52,723 bases of DNA, from NCBI GenBank assembly GCA_046546235.1, contig JBKGYG010000002.1, positions 1-52,723 of the forward strand. The letters run 5' to 3'. A model generated the notes under the pieces. The model worked only from the letters and a program-made list of their open reading frames with translations. It searched no databases and was not told where the DNA came from. Source of the stretch: JBKGYG01 sp046546235 (GTDB lineage Bacteria > Bacillota > Clostridia > Lachnospirales > DSM-24629). The translations under genes and the position numbers were made by a program. Below are positions 27,713 through 36,030 of the stretch, piece by piece. The number at the start of each line of letters is the position of its first letter. The first letter of the stretch is position 1.

Positions 27713-27746
27713 AAGCATAAACAAAAACAAAAGTTTATGCTTTTGT
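27713..27746 (+). terminator. Terminator before cdaA
   Basis: AAGCATAAAC (27713-27722) pairs with GTTTATGCTT (27733-27742), a 10-bp stem followed by TTGTTTT. It ends the transcript of the unknown membrane protein genes. Confidence 0.75.
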
Positions 27747-27864
27747 TTTCCTAAAGGTATTTTCATTTTTATAAAAAATGATATAATAATAATAGGTAGT
27801 TTATAGATACAATAACAATAACAATGGCAAGGGAAGAGTAGATTATGACTAAAAGAGGTGTCTT

Positions 27865-28734
27865 TTGTTGAATCAGTTAATGAATTTATTGGACAGAATT
27901 AAATTTCAAAACTTATTTGCCCCACCTAAAATACATACCTCAGATATTATTGAAATTATTGTTATAGCTTTTATTATTTATCAACTTATAAGATGGATTA
28001 AAGATACAAGAGCATGGATGTTATTTAAGGGTATAATAGTTTTATTTTTAATAGCAGCATTAGCAGCAATTTTTAATTTGAACACGATTTTATGGTTGTT
28101 TGCTAATACTATAAATGTTGGTATTATAGCTATTTTAATTGTGTTTCAACCAGAATTAAGAAGGGCACTAGAACAATTGGGAAGAAAGAATATTTTAGCA
28201 TCTATAGTTCAATTCGAAGAACAAAGAAATAAAGAAGAACGATTTTCTGATTATACTGTGGATGAAATTATTAAAGCAGTATTTGAATTAGCTAAAATGA
28301 GAACTGGTGCGCTTATGGTAGTTGAGCAGGACATAAAACTTAGTGAATATGAACGTACAGGAATACCAGTAGATGCACTAGTAAGTAGGCAGCTTTTAAT
28401 TAATATATTTGAACATAATACGCCATTACATGATGGTGCAATAATAATTAGAAATAACAGGGTGATAGCAGCTACTTGCTATTTGCCTTTATCAGATAAT
28501 ATGCAAGTTAGTAAAGAGTTAGGAACAAGACATCGCGCAGGATTAGGTATAAGCGAGATTTCAGATAGTATTACAATAATAGTATCTGAGGAAACAGGGA
28601 AAGTCTCTGTAGCAATAGGTGGGAACCTAATTCGTAATGTAAATGGTGAATATTTAAAAAACAAACTTCAATACATTCAAAAGAAATCCATAGATGTTAA
28701 GAAATTTAAATTGTGGAAGGGTAGACCAAGATGA
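27865..28734 (+). CDS. cdaA: Diadenylate cyclase CdaA (c-di-AMP synthase)
   Basis: A 289-aa membrane enzyme that joins two ATP into cyclic di-AMP. Three N-terminal hydrophobic segments (about 28-95) anchor it. The DAC domain shows the DGA motif (residues 190-192, LHDGAIII) and RHR (222-224, GTRHRAGLG). The start is one of two consecutive TTG codons (27865 or 27868); the second is better spaced from AGAGGTG. Its last 4 bp overlap cdaR. In Firmicutes CdaA forms a complex with CdaR and GlmM, both encoded downstream. Confidence 0.95.
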   Translation: MLNQLMNLLDRIKFQNLFAPPKIHTSDIIEIIVIAFIIYQLIRWIKDTRAWMLFKGIIVLFLIAALAAIFNLNTILWLFANTINVGIIAILIVFQPELRRALEQLGRKNILASIVQFEEQRNKEERFSDYTVDEIIKAVFELAKMRTGALMVVEQDIKLSEYERTGIPVDALVSRQLLINIFEHNTPLHDGAIIIRNNRVIAATCYLPLSDNMQVSKELGTRHRAGLGISEISDSITIIVSEETGKVSVAIGGNLIRNVNGEYLKNKLQYIQKKSIDVKKFKLWKGRPR

Positions 28735-29981
28735 GAAAAGCTTTTACAAAAAACTTAGGATGGAAAATACTATCTATTGTATTTGCTATATTATTATGGC
28801 TTGTTGTTATTAATATAGATGATCCATGGGTATCAGATGAAGTAAAAGAAATAAAAGTTCAAATAAGAAATAATGATGTAATAACATCTCAGAAAAAAGA
28901 TGTTGAGTTAAAAGAAGGTGAAACAATCACTGTAAAAGTATCTGGTAAAAGAACGGTTGTTGATAATTTAACTTCAGAAGATATAATTGCTGAAGCGGAT
29001 ATGAGGCAAATATCTTTTTTAACAAATAGTGTTCCAATAAGTGTTAACTCAACAAAACCAATTGAGATAATAAGATGGTATCCAGAACGAGTATTAGTTA
29101 ATATTGAAGATGTTAAATCTATTCAAGGAAATTTGCAGTCACAAATTAAAGGGTCTCCAAGAGCACCTTATGTTATAAGCGATATAATAATGCAACCAAA
29201 TTCCTTAATGTTGACTGGTCCAGAATCTCAAATAAATAAAGTAAAATCAGTAATAGTGGATATTGAGATAGATGAAGATAATACATCTGATATTACATTA
29301 GATGCGATTCCTCAAATTCTTGATGAAAATAATAATGAAGTGACAGATATTGATATGAATGTGGAAAAAGTAAAAGTGATAGTAAATATAGAAAAGAAAA
29401 AAGATGTTCCTTTAATATTTGAAACAAAAGGTGAGATGCCAGAAAATTATGTTTTGACTAAGTTCACTTATCACCCAAGAACTTTAAAAATACAGGGAAA
29501 AGAGGCAGAAATAGATGATATTAATAGAATTGTGTTACCTGAGTATGATATTAGTGAATTAAAAGAAAATACAACTTATACAGTAAATATAAAGGAACTT
29601 CCACAATTTGCAAATAGTAATATAAAATTTGAGGGAGGTAATTCAGAAGCAACTGTTCAACTTGAAGTAGAAGAATTAATAGAAAAAGATATGATTATTC
29701 CTTTGGATAACATAGATGTTAAATATATGCCAAGAAATTTACAATTTCATTATAATACAGAAGAAGATATAAGGTTAACTATAAAAGGTCGGGAATCTAT
29801 AATAAAGAATATAGATGAAGAAGATATTTTAGGACGAATTAGTTTAATTCGATTAGAGGCAGGCTCACATGATGTTTCGGTTGATTTTGATTTACCAAAT
29901 GGTGTTAAAATAATTGGAGAGCCACCAATTGTTAATATAGCTTTAGAAGAAGATGAAGTTGAAGAAGTTGAAGAACAATAA
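28731..29981 (+). CDS. cdaR: CdaR, YbbR-domain regulator of CdaA
   Basis: A 416-aa protein with one N-terminal membrane anchor (about 10-28, ILSIVFAILLWLVVIN) and an extracytoplasmic region of tandem YbbR beta-domains, each beginning with strand patterns such as SGKRTVVDNL, TGPESQINKV and KGREAEIDDI-like segments. It modulates CdaA activity at the membrane. The ATG overlaps the cdaA stop (ATGA), showing translational coupling. The C terminus is unusually acidic. The gene is followed by a 330-bp inverted-repeat element instead of directly by glmM. Confidence 0.93.
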   Translation: MRKAFTKNLGWKILSIVFAILLWLVVINIDDPWVSDEVKEIKVQIRNNDVITSQKKDVELKEGETITVKVSGKRTVVDNLTSEDIIAEADMRQISFLTNSVPISVNSTKPIEIIRWYPERVLVNIEDVKSIQGNLQSQIKGSPRAPYVISDIIMQPNSLMLTGPESQINKVKSVIVDIEIDEDNTSDITLDAIPQILDENNNEVTDIDMNVEKVKVIVNIEKKKDVPLIFETKGEMPENYVLTKFTYHPRTLKIQGKEAEIDDINRIVLPEYDISELKENTTYTVNIKELPQFANSNIKFEGGNSEATVQLEVEELIEKDMIIPLDNIDVKYMPRNLQFHYNTEEDIRLTIKGRESIIKNIDEEDILGRISLIRLEAGSHDVSVDFDLPNGVKIIGEPPIVNIALEEDEVEEVEEQ

Positions 29982-29985
29982 AAAT

Positions 29986-30315
29986 AAAAAGACCTATCCG
30001 TTTAGGATAGGTCTCAGTTTGTAGACAAAATAATAATTTAGGAATTTTCCGTAGAGAAATATATATACAAAACGTTCAGGTTAAATCTTTGAAGAAAAAC
30101 TAAGTTCGTTCCAATTGTTATTCCTAAACCTTAAAAACTCCCTAACGGTCAAACATTTAAGGTTTTTAACGAAATAACAATCTCCACTCACTAATTTTTT
30201 CTAATCAAATATTTAAAACATCACTTAATTTGTATATATATTCCTCTACTATGTGTTTATAATAATTTGACTTTGTCTACAGTCTGAAACCTATCCGTTT
30301 AGGATAGGTCTTTTT
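29986..30315. mobile_element. 330-bp element with about 44-bp terminal inverted repeats (MITE-like)
   Basis: The left end (29986-30029) and the right end (30272-30315) are inverted copies of each other with few mismatches. The left end reads AAAAAGACCTATCC...GTAGACAAA and the right end reads the complement. Each end itself contains the palindromic hairpin CCTATCCGTTTAGGATAGG, and the right one is followed by TTTTTATT. The middle (about 30116-30180) contains another hairpin repeat and no open frame of note. No transposase is present and no clear target-site duplication is seen. It could be a non-autonomous insertion or a duplicated, inverted terminator. It separates cdaR from glmM. Confidence 0.6.
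30104..30180. repeat. Repeat family B, copy 1 (inside the 330-bp element)
   Basis: The sequence contains TTCGTTCCAATTGTTATTCC, then CTAAACCTTAAAAACT, then ACGGTCAAAC and AAGGTTTTTAACGAAAT. Its ends ATTGTTATT and AATAACAAT, with AACCTTAAA and TTTAAGGTT inside, form a hairpin. A close copy lies at 39977-40045 and a weaker one at 42233-42275. Confidence 0.6.
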
Positions 30316-30543
30316 ATTGAAATTCAAGAAAATATCCGTAGGGAATGAACATATCACAACACACCAATTATTTGTAGAGGCGTATCACGATGCAAAGCAC
30401 TTTTGTCCTATATTCATTGATATTTTTATAAGGAGTCAAGTTGCTTTTTATATACATATGCATAATTTATTAGTAAAGATATACCAATATAAAAACTTGT
30501 ATATACCAATTTAAAACATGTATATAAAAACACCGAAGATTAA
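30316..30543 (+). repeat. Repeat-rich intergenic stretch before glmM
   Basis: No gene is supported here. At 30344-30407 lie ACACACCAATTATTTGTAGA, then GGCGTATCACGATGC and CACTTTTGTCCTATA, a copy of the dispersed intergenic repeat also seen at 43099-43150. At 30479-30533 a roughly 22-bp unit starting ATATACCAAT is tandemly repeated a little over two times, including TTTAAAACATGTATA, which recurs near 43192. Confidence 0.55.
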
Positions 30544-30572
30544 TTGAAAACAAATAGTTGAAGTGATATAAT
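30544..30572 (+). promoter_or_regulatory. Promoter of glmM-glmS
   Basis: TTGAAA (30544-30549) and TATAAT (30567-30572) with a 17-bp spacer, 44 bp before glmM. It gives glmM its own transcription start downstream of the inserted element. Confidence 0.65.
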
Positions 30573-30615
30573 TTTAGTTGTTTGTATACAAATAAAAGAG
30601 CAGGAAGGTGACATA

Positions 30616-31968
30616 ATGGGGAGATTATTTGGCACTGATGGAGTCCGTGGCATAGCTAATCAAGAACTAACAATAGAATTAGCGTTTAAGTTAGGTCAGG
30701 CAGGAGCTTATGTGCTAACTAAAGAAAATAAACATAAACCAACTATACTTGTTGGTAGAGATACACGTATATCTGGTGAAATGTTGGCTTCTGCACTGAT
30801 TGCAGGGATATGTTCAGTTGGGGCAGATGCTGTATCTATTGGAGTTGTTCCGACACCAGCAGTAGCGTATTTAACAAGAAAGTTTAAAGCTGATGCAGGA
30901 GTAGTTATTTCAGCATCTCATAATCCAGTAGAGTATAATGGAATAAAGTTTTTTAATAAAGAAGGATATAAGTTATCTGATGCTCTAGAAGAAGAGATTG
31001 AAGATATTATAATAGAAAAACAAGAGAAAATAAAGTTGCCAATAGGTGAGAATATTGGTCATGTTAGATATAAACAAGAGAGTATAGAAGATTACATAGA
31101 GTACGTAAGAAACTTAACTAAAACAAATCTAAATGGATTAAAGGTAGCTATTGACTGTGCAAATGGAGCTTCCTATGTATCGGCTCCAGAAACATTAAGA
31201 GAATTAGGTGCTGAGGTTTATATTATTCATAATGAGCCTGATGGTAAAAACATTAATAAGAATTGTGGCTCAACACACATGGAAGATTTACAAAGTTATG
31301 TTACGCAAATAGGTGCTCATGTTGGAATTGCATTTGACGGAGATGCAGATCGGTGTTTGGCTGTAGATGAAATGGGTCAAATAATAGATGGAGATCAAAT
31401 AATGGCTATTTTAGGGCTAAACATGAAACAAAATAATAAACTGAAAAAGAATACTATAGTCGCTACTGTAATGAGTAATCTGGGATTTATTATTATGGGT
31501 CAAAAAAAAGGTATTCATATGGAACAAACCAAAGTTGGAGATAGATATGTTTTAGAGAAAATGATTCAAGAAGGTTATAACTTAGGTGGAGAACAATCTG
31601 GGCACATAATATTCTTAGATTATAATACGACTGGTGATGGGCTAATAACAGCAGTTCATCTACTAGAAGTAATGAAAACTACAGGCAAATCTTTATCAGA
31701 ATTAGCAAAGGTAATGAATGTACTCCCGCAAGTTTTAGTAAATGCTAAAGTGGCTAATGATAAAAAGCATTTGTATAAAGAAGATGAAATAATTAATGAA
31801 ATGATAAAAAAAGTAGAAAATAAATTTGCAGGAGAAGGAAGGGTTTTAATTCGCCCCTCAGGAACAGAACCGCTAGTAAGGGTAATGATAGAAGGAAAAA
31901 ATAGGGAAATTTTACAACAAGAAGCGGAAAATTTATCGAGTCTAATAGAAGAGAGATTGAATAATTAA
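30616..31968 (+). CDS. glmM: Phosphoglucosamine mutase
   Basis: A 450-aa enzyme that converts glucosamine-6-phosphate to glucosamine-1-phosphate for UDP-GlcNAc and peptidoglycan synthesis. It starts GRLFGTDGVRG, the family signature. The phosphoserine is S101 in SASHNPVEYNG, the metal loop is DGDADR, the sugar loop GGEQSGH, and the phosphate loop RPSGTEPLVRV. Full length. GlmM also binds and inhibits CdaA in other Firmicutes. It is normally contiguous with cdaR; here 634 bp intervene. glmS follows after 42 bp. Confidence 0.97.
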   Translation: MGRLFGTDGVRGIANQELTIELAFKLGQAGAYVLTKENKHKPTILVGRDTRISGEMLASALIAGICSVGADAVSIGVVPTPAVAYLTRKFKADAGVVISASHNPVEYNGIKFFNKEGYKLSDALEEEIEDIIIEKQEKIKLPIGENIGHVRYKQESIEDYIEYVRNLTKTNLNGLKVAIDCANGASYVSAPETLRELGAEVYIIHNEPDGKNINKNCGSTHMEDLQSYVTQIGAHVGIAFDGDADRCLAVDEMGQIIDGDQIMAILGLNMKQNNKLKKNTIVATVMSNLGFIIMGQKKGIHMEQTKVGDRYVLEKMIQEGYNLGGEQSGHIIFLDYNTTGDGLITAVHLLEVMKTTGKSLSELAKVMNVLPQVLVNAKVANDKKHLYKEDEIINEMIKKVENKFAGEGRVLIRPSGTEPLVRVMIEGKNREILQQEAENLSSLIEERLNN

Positions 31969-32010
31969 TTATAGTCATAATTTTTTAATCATAATAAAGG
32001 AGAGAGCAAT

Positions 32011-33846
32011 ATGTGTGGAATTGTAGGGTATATAGGCAAAAAGGAAGCTACACCAATACTAATTGAAGGACTTAAAAAACTTGAATATCGTGGTTACGAT
32101 TCAGCTGGTGTATGTGTTTATAAAGATGCACAATTGAATTTAGTGAAAAAAGAAGGACGTTTATCAAAACTAGAAGAAGAAGTGAAAAAAATAACAGTTG
32201 AAGGAAGAGTTGGTATAGGTCACACAAGATGGGCAACTCATGGGGCACCATCTGATGGAAACTCCCATCCTCATTATAATAAAGAAGGTACGATAGCATT
32301 AGTTCATAATGGCATTGTAGAGAATTATATGAGAATAAAAGAAAGCCTTCAAAAAGATGGATATGAATTTAGGTCTGAAACTGATACAGAAGTTGCAGTT
32401 CAATTAATCGATTATTATTATAAAAAAAGCAATGATTTAGTTGATGCTGTATCACAAGCTGTAAAACAACTTGAAGGGTCTTATGCTCTTGCAATAGTAG
32501 GACTTGACCAACCAGACAAATTAATAGCAGCTAAAAAAGATAGCCCATTAATCATAGGTATAGGTGAAGGAGAGAATTATATAGCTTCAGATATACCTGC
32601 TATTTTAAAACATACTAAAGATATTTATATTTTAGAAGATGACGAAATAGCTGTAGTAACGGAAGAAGATATTACAATAATGAATACAGACAAAAAACCT
32701 GTAAAAAGAGAAAAATTTATTGTAACTTGGGATATTGAAGCAGCAGAAAAGGCTGGTTATGATCACTTTATGCTTAAAGAAATGTTTGAACAACCAAAAG
32801 TCGTTAGAGACACTTTGCAACCAAGATTACCTCTTAATAAAGATGAGATAAAACTAGATAATATTAGTTTAACAAAGACAGATCTTGAATCTATTAATCG
32901 AATATATATAATTGCTTGCGGTACAGCTTCTTACACAGGATTAGTTGGTAAATATCTTATGGAACGAGTTGCTAGAATACCTGTTATTACTGAACCAGCA
33001 TCAGAATTTAGATATCGCGAACCAATTATGGATGAGAAGACATTAATGATTGTTGTTTCTCAATCAGGTGAAACAGCTGATACATTAGCAGCACTAAGAA
33101 TGGCGAAAAAGGCAGGGGCTCATGTTGTTGGAATAGTAAATGTTGTTGGATCAACTATTGCAAGGGAATCTGACGATGTGCTTTATACATGGGCAGGTCT
33201 AGAAATAGCAGTAGCATCAACTAAGGCATATTCAGCTCAGTTATGTGCTATGTATCTTGTATCACTTAAGATAGCAATGGAATTAGGTAAGATAACCACT
33301 GAAGAATTTAAAGAAATTAGAGAAGAATTATATGAATTACCTAAAAAAGTAGAAACTATATTATCACAAAATAAAAAGATAAAAGAACTGGCAGATAAAT
33401 ATAAAACATCTAAAAATGTCTTTTATATAGGGCGTGGTTTAGATTTTGCAGTATCTATGGAAGGTGCTTTAAAACTAAAAGAAATAGCATATCTACATGC
33501 TGAGCCTTATGCAGCAGGAGAACTAAAACATGGACCAATAGCTTTAATAGAAAATGGCTCATTAGTTGTTGGATTAGTGGCTCAAGAAGAGTTAATAGAT
33601 AAAACAGTAAGCAATCTAAAAGAAGTAAAAGCAAGAGGAGCAAAAGTATTAGCAATTGCATTAGAAGGTAATGAGGAAATAGAAAAAACAGCTGATGAAG
33701 TGATATATGTACCAAGAACACATTGGTATTTTACTTCAATATTAGAGAATATTCCTCAACAGTTATTTGCATATTATATAGCAGTAGGTTTAGGTCACGA
33801 TGTGGATAAACCACGTAATCTAGCAAAGTCTGTTACGGTGGAATAG
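32011..33846 (+). CDS. glmS: Glutamine-fructose-6-phosphate aminotransferase (isomerizing)
   Basis: A 611-aa enzyme that makes glucosamine-6-phosphate from fructose-6-phosphate and glutamine. The N-terminal class II glutaminase starts MCGIVGYIGKKEA with the catalytic Cys2, then THGAPSDGNSHPH. The two SIS isomerase domains carry IACGTASYTG, VSQSGETADTLAAL, YIGRGLD and the C-terminal DKPRNLAKSVTVE. The usual glmS ribozyme is not present in the 42-bp gap, so regulation differs from Bacillus. It is co-transcribed with glmM. Confidence 0.97.
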   Translation: MCGIVGYIGKKEATPILIEGLKKLEYRGYDSAGVCVYKDAQLNLVKKEGRLSKLEEEVKKITVEGRVGIGHTRWATHGAPSDGNSHPHYNKEGTIALVHNGIVENYMRIKESLQKDGYEFRSETDTEVAVQLIDYYYKKSNDLVDAVSQAVKQLEGSYALAIVGLDQPDKLIAAKKDSPLIIGIGEGENYIASDIPAILKHTKDIYILEDDEIAVVTEEDITIMNTDKKPVKREKFIVTWDIEAAEKAGYDHFMLKEMFEQPKVVRDTLQPRLPLNKDEIKLDNISLTKTDLESINRIYIIACGTASYTGLVGKYLMERVARIPVITEPASEFRYREPIMDEKTLMIVVSQSGETADTLAALRMAKKAGAHVVGIVNVVGSTIARESDDVLYTWAGLEIAVASTKAYSAQLCAMYLVSLKIAMELGKITTEEFKEIREELYELPKKVETILSQNKKIKELADKYKTSKNVFYIGRGLDFAVSMEGALKLKEIAYLHAEPYAAGELKHGPIALIENGSLVVGLVAQEELIDKTVSNLKEVKARGAKVLAIALEGNEEIEKTADEVIYVPRTHWYFTSILENIPQQLFAYYIAVGLGHDVDKPRNLAKSVTVE

Positions 33847-33936
33847 AAAACAATTTGTTGAGTATGCTGTTATCGAATAATAATAAACTCTGGTGAAAGA
33901 AAATTAAAGAATGATGAAATAAAATAAAGATTGGTG

Positions 33937-33990
33937 AAAGCCCCGAGGGTATTTGCAGGAGAAGTCTTGTGAGTATTCGCAGGGCTTTTT
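33937..33990 (+). terminator. Terminator after glmS
   Basis: AAAGCCC (33937-33943) and GGGCTTT (33982-33988) close a long hairpin followed by Ts. The loop contains two imperfect direct copies of a sequence like GAGTATTCGCAGG (GAGGGTATTTGCAGG and GTGAGTATTCGCAGG). The rest of 33847-34113 shows no gene. Confidence 0.65.
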
Positions 33991-34113
33991 ACTTTCTGCT
34001 AAAAGTACAATATTATATCAATTAACAAACTAAAGTATAGCAAATAAATAGATAAGACACTTAATGATTTTAAAGTTATAAAGCGAGACTAACCCGATAA
34101 ATTCATTTAATGG

Positions 34114-34902
34114 TTATTTATTAACTAACAACTGACTTTCTTCGTTAAAAAAAGTCTTATATCCTAATTGAACAAATAATATTACAGTTAAAGCAACACT
34201 ACCTAGTATTCCTAGCATAATAGCTATTTGGTATTTAATAGCAGTTACTGGGGAAGTTCCAGATAGGATTTGTCCTGTCATCATTCCTGGTAAAAATACT
34301 ATGCCCATTCCTACCATAGAATTAATAGTTGGAAGTATTGCAGAGTCAAAGGCATTATCTACAATTTCTTTAGAAGCCATTTTAGGGGTTGCCCCAAGCA
34401 TCAATGCTGATTCAACTAGATGTCTTTGAGAATGCATTCCATCTACAAGTCTTGTAACTCCTAGAGAAATGCCTGTCATTGAATTACCTATTAGCATACC
34501 AGCTATAGGGATAAAATATCGTGGGTCATACCAAGGCGAAACATTAATAACTATAAATAAAAAATATAATAGACTGGATAAAGTTCCAAATAACATTGAG
34601 ATGGCTATTATTTTTTTAAGGGACTTAGAAAGCTTTGTTTTTGTTCGTTTAAATATATTGTAAATTGCAAATGCCTCCATAAAGATTATTACGATAATAG
34701 TGTAAAAAGGTTTTATATTATCAAAAAGGTAAACAAGTATACATCCAGTTAGAATAAGTTGTAGAGTCATCCTAATTGTTGAAATAATTATTTCTTTCTC
34801 CCTTGAAATACCCCTCGCTTTTACTATAAATAAAAGTATAACTATAAAAATATATGAAGCTGCCATTTGCCATAATTGAAGATTAAGAACTTCTTCATTC
34901 AT
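34114..34902 (-). CDS. fetB: ABC transporter permease, FetB/UPF0014 family
   Basis: A 262-aa permease with about seven hydrophobic segments. Diagnostic features of the FetB (YbbM) family are RMTLQLILTGCIL near residue 45, the central MLIGNSMTGISLGVTRL and the coupling-helix stretch LPGMMTGQILSGTSPVTAIKYQI (split about 205-228). In E. coli FetAB exports iron and protects against peroxide stress. The ATPase gene lies 2 bp upstream on the same strand and padR heads the operon. Confidence 0.9.
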   Translation of the reverse strand: MNEEVLNLQLWQMAASYIFIVILLFIVKARGISREKEIIISTIRMTLQLILTGCILVYLFDNIKPFYTIIVIIFMEAFAIYNIFKRTKTKLSKSLKKIIAISMLFGTLSSLLYFLFIVINVSPWYDPRYFIPIAGMLIGNSMTGISLGVTRLVDGMHSQRHLVESALMLGATPKMASKEIVDNAFDSAILPTINSMVGMGIVFLPGMMTGQILSGTSPVTAIKYQIAIMLGILGSVALTVILFVQLGYKTFFNEESQLLVNK

Positions 34903-34904
34903 AA

Positions 34905-35537
34905 CTAATCATCCTCCTTTATCATTCCTTTTTTTATTTCAATGATTTCATCTGAAAAACTATTTGCTACTTTTTTAGAATGTGTAACCATTATAAGAGT
35001 TTTGTTATTATCTTTAGTATAGTTGACTAATGCTTCAATAATCATATGTTCAGTAGCTTCATCTAGGGCAGAAGAAGGTTCATCTAATAAAAGAACTTCA
35101 GGCTTCATCAGAATAACTCTTCCTAATGCCAATCGTTGTTTTTCCCCGCCAGATAATTTTTCGGAATCTTCATCTAAACTTTTATTTAATTTAATTAAAG
35201 ATAATACTTTATTAAGTTCATTATCGGATATTGATGGTTTTTGGGAAAAATTTAAGCCAATTAATAAATTATCTTTTATGCTACCACTAAAAATAGCAGG
35301 ATTTTGTGATAACATAACGATTTCCCTTCTTAGCTCTATAGAATTGATATTATCCAAGGAATTATTATTATATAATATAAATCCGTTATCAGGGCTAATT
35401 AATTTATTTAATAGCTTTAAGATAGTAGTCTTTCCACTACCACTTTCTCCAATTATACAAGTTATTTTATGCGCTTTAATATTGAGGTGTTTAATATCAA
35501 TAATATCTTTATACTTTACATCTTTTAATTTAAACAT
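34905..35537 (-). CDS. fetA: ABC transporter ATP-binding protein, FetA-like
   Basis: A 210-aa ATPase with Walker A GESGSGKTT (residues about 33-41), Q-loop LSQNPAIFSG, signature LSGGEKQR, Walker B VLLLDEPSSALD and the switch histidine in MVTHSKK. A single short ATPase of this type next to FetB forms the iron-export-type transporter. It is encoded 16 bp after padR and 2 bp before fetB. Substrate is inferred from the family only; metal export would fit the anaerobic and oxidative-stress genes nearby. Confidence 0.87.
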   Translation of the reverse strand: MFKLKDVKYKDIIDIKHLNIKAHKITCIIGESGSGKTTILKLLNKLISPDNGFILYNNNSLDNINSIELRREIVMLSQNPAIFSGSIKDNLLIGLNFSQKPSISDNELNKVLSLIKLNKSLDEDSEKLSGGEKQRLALGRVILMKPEVLLLDEPSSALDEATEHMIIEALVNYTKDNNKTLIMVTHSKKVANSFSDEIIEIKKGMIKEDD

Positions 35538-35553
35538 AAATTCCTCCTATCAG

Positions 35554-35859
35554 TTATTCTCTAATCTCTTTAAACAATTCATAAGCTTTTTTTTGAGCTT
35601 CTTGGAGTACTTTATTACCTAAGTTAGTAATATTATAGTATTTTCTAATTTTACCATTTACTAATCTTTCTTCTTTTTCTAGAAGTCCTTTAGATTCCAG
35701 AGTATGAAGTATAGGGTATAAAGTACCAGGACTCATATTATATCCATGATTAGTAAGTTCTTTTATCATCCAAGAACCATAAAAAGGCTCTTCCTTTGCA
35801 TGATGAAGTATATGGATTTGAATAAATCCTAAAAAAAATTTTCTTAAAATTTCGTGCAT
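35554..35859 (-). CDS. PadR-family transcriptional regulator
   Basis: A protein of about 101 aa with the winged-helix PadR domain (MSPGTLYPILHTLESKGLLE is the recognition region, about 40-60; the wing is KIRKYYNIT). I choose ATG 35859, 5 bp from GAAGGTGA, over the GTG at 35868. The short C-terminal helix (about 80-101) would dimerise. It heads the fetAB operon and probably represses it through the palindrome just upstream, responding to a ligand that may be exported by the transporter. Confidence 0.9.
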   Translation of the reverse strand: MHEILRKFFLGFIQIHILHHAKEEPFYGSWMIKELTNHGYNMSPGTLYPILHTLESKGLLEKEERLVNGKIRKYYNITNLGNKVLQEAQKKAYELFKEIRE

Positions 35860-35879
35860 TGCAATCACCTTCTTAGCTT

Positions 35880-35894
35880 TATCGTATAACGATA
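35880..35894 (-). promoter_or_regulatory. Candidate PadR operator
   Basis: A perfect inverted repeat TATCG-TATAA-CGATA lies 20 bp upstream of the padR start, followed by an overlapping CGATATCG palindrome (35890-35897). Its position fits autoregulation of padR-fetA-fetB. Promoter hexamers here are not clear. Confidence 0.45.
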
Positions 35895-36030
35895 TCGAAA
35901 TTCAAATTAAATTTATCATACTTTTTATTTTATATCAATATTTTTGTATGGTTATAGATTAAAAAAAAGGTTTATGCTATAATTACTTGTAATTATTAGC
36001 ATAAATTCAACAAAAAAAGGAGAGCTATAT

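Noticed and set aside
30317..30514. 65-aa plus-strand open frame between cdaR and glmM
   Set aside because: It runs through dispersed repeats and a tandem 22-bp repeat, has no ribosome site and no protein-like composition.
31969..32010. glmS ribozyme upstream of glmS
   Set aside because: Only 42 bp separate glmM and glmS, too little for the ribozyme, and the region upstream of glmM shows none of its conserved core.
33455..33721. Minus-strand 88-aa leucine-rich open frame within glmS
   Set aside because: It is an antisense shadow of the glmS coding sequence with low-complexity composition.
35023..35622. 199-aa plus-strand open frame over fetA
   Set aside because: It is antisense to the ATPase with clear Walker motifs on the minus strand, and has no ribosome site.
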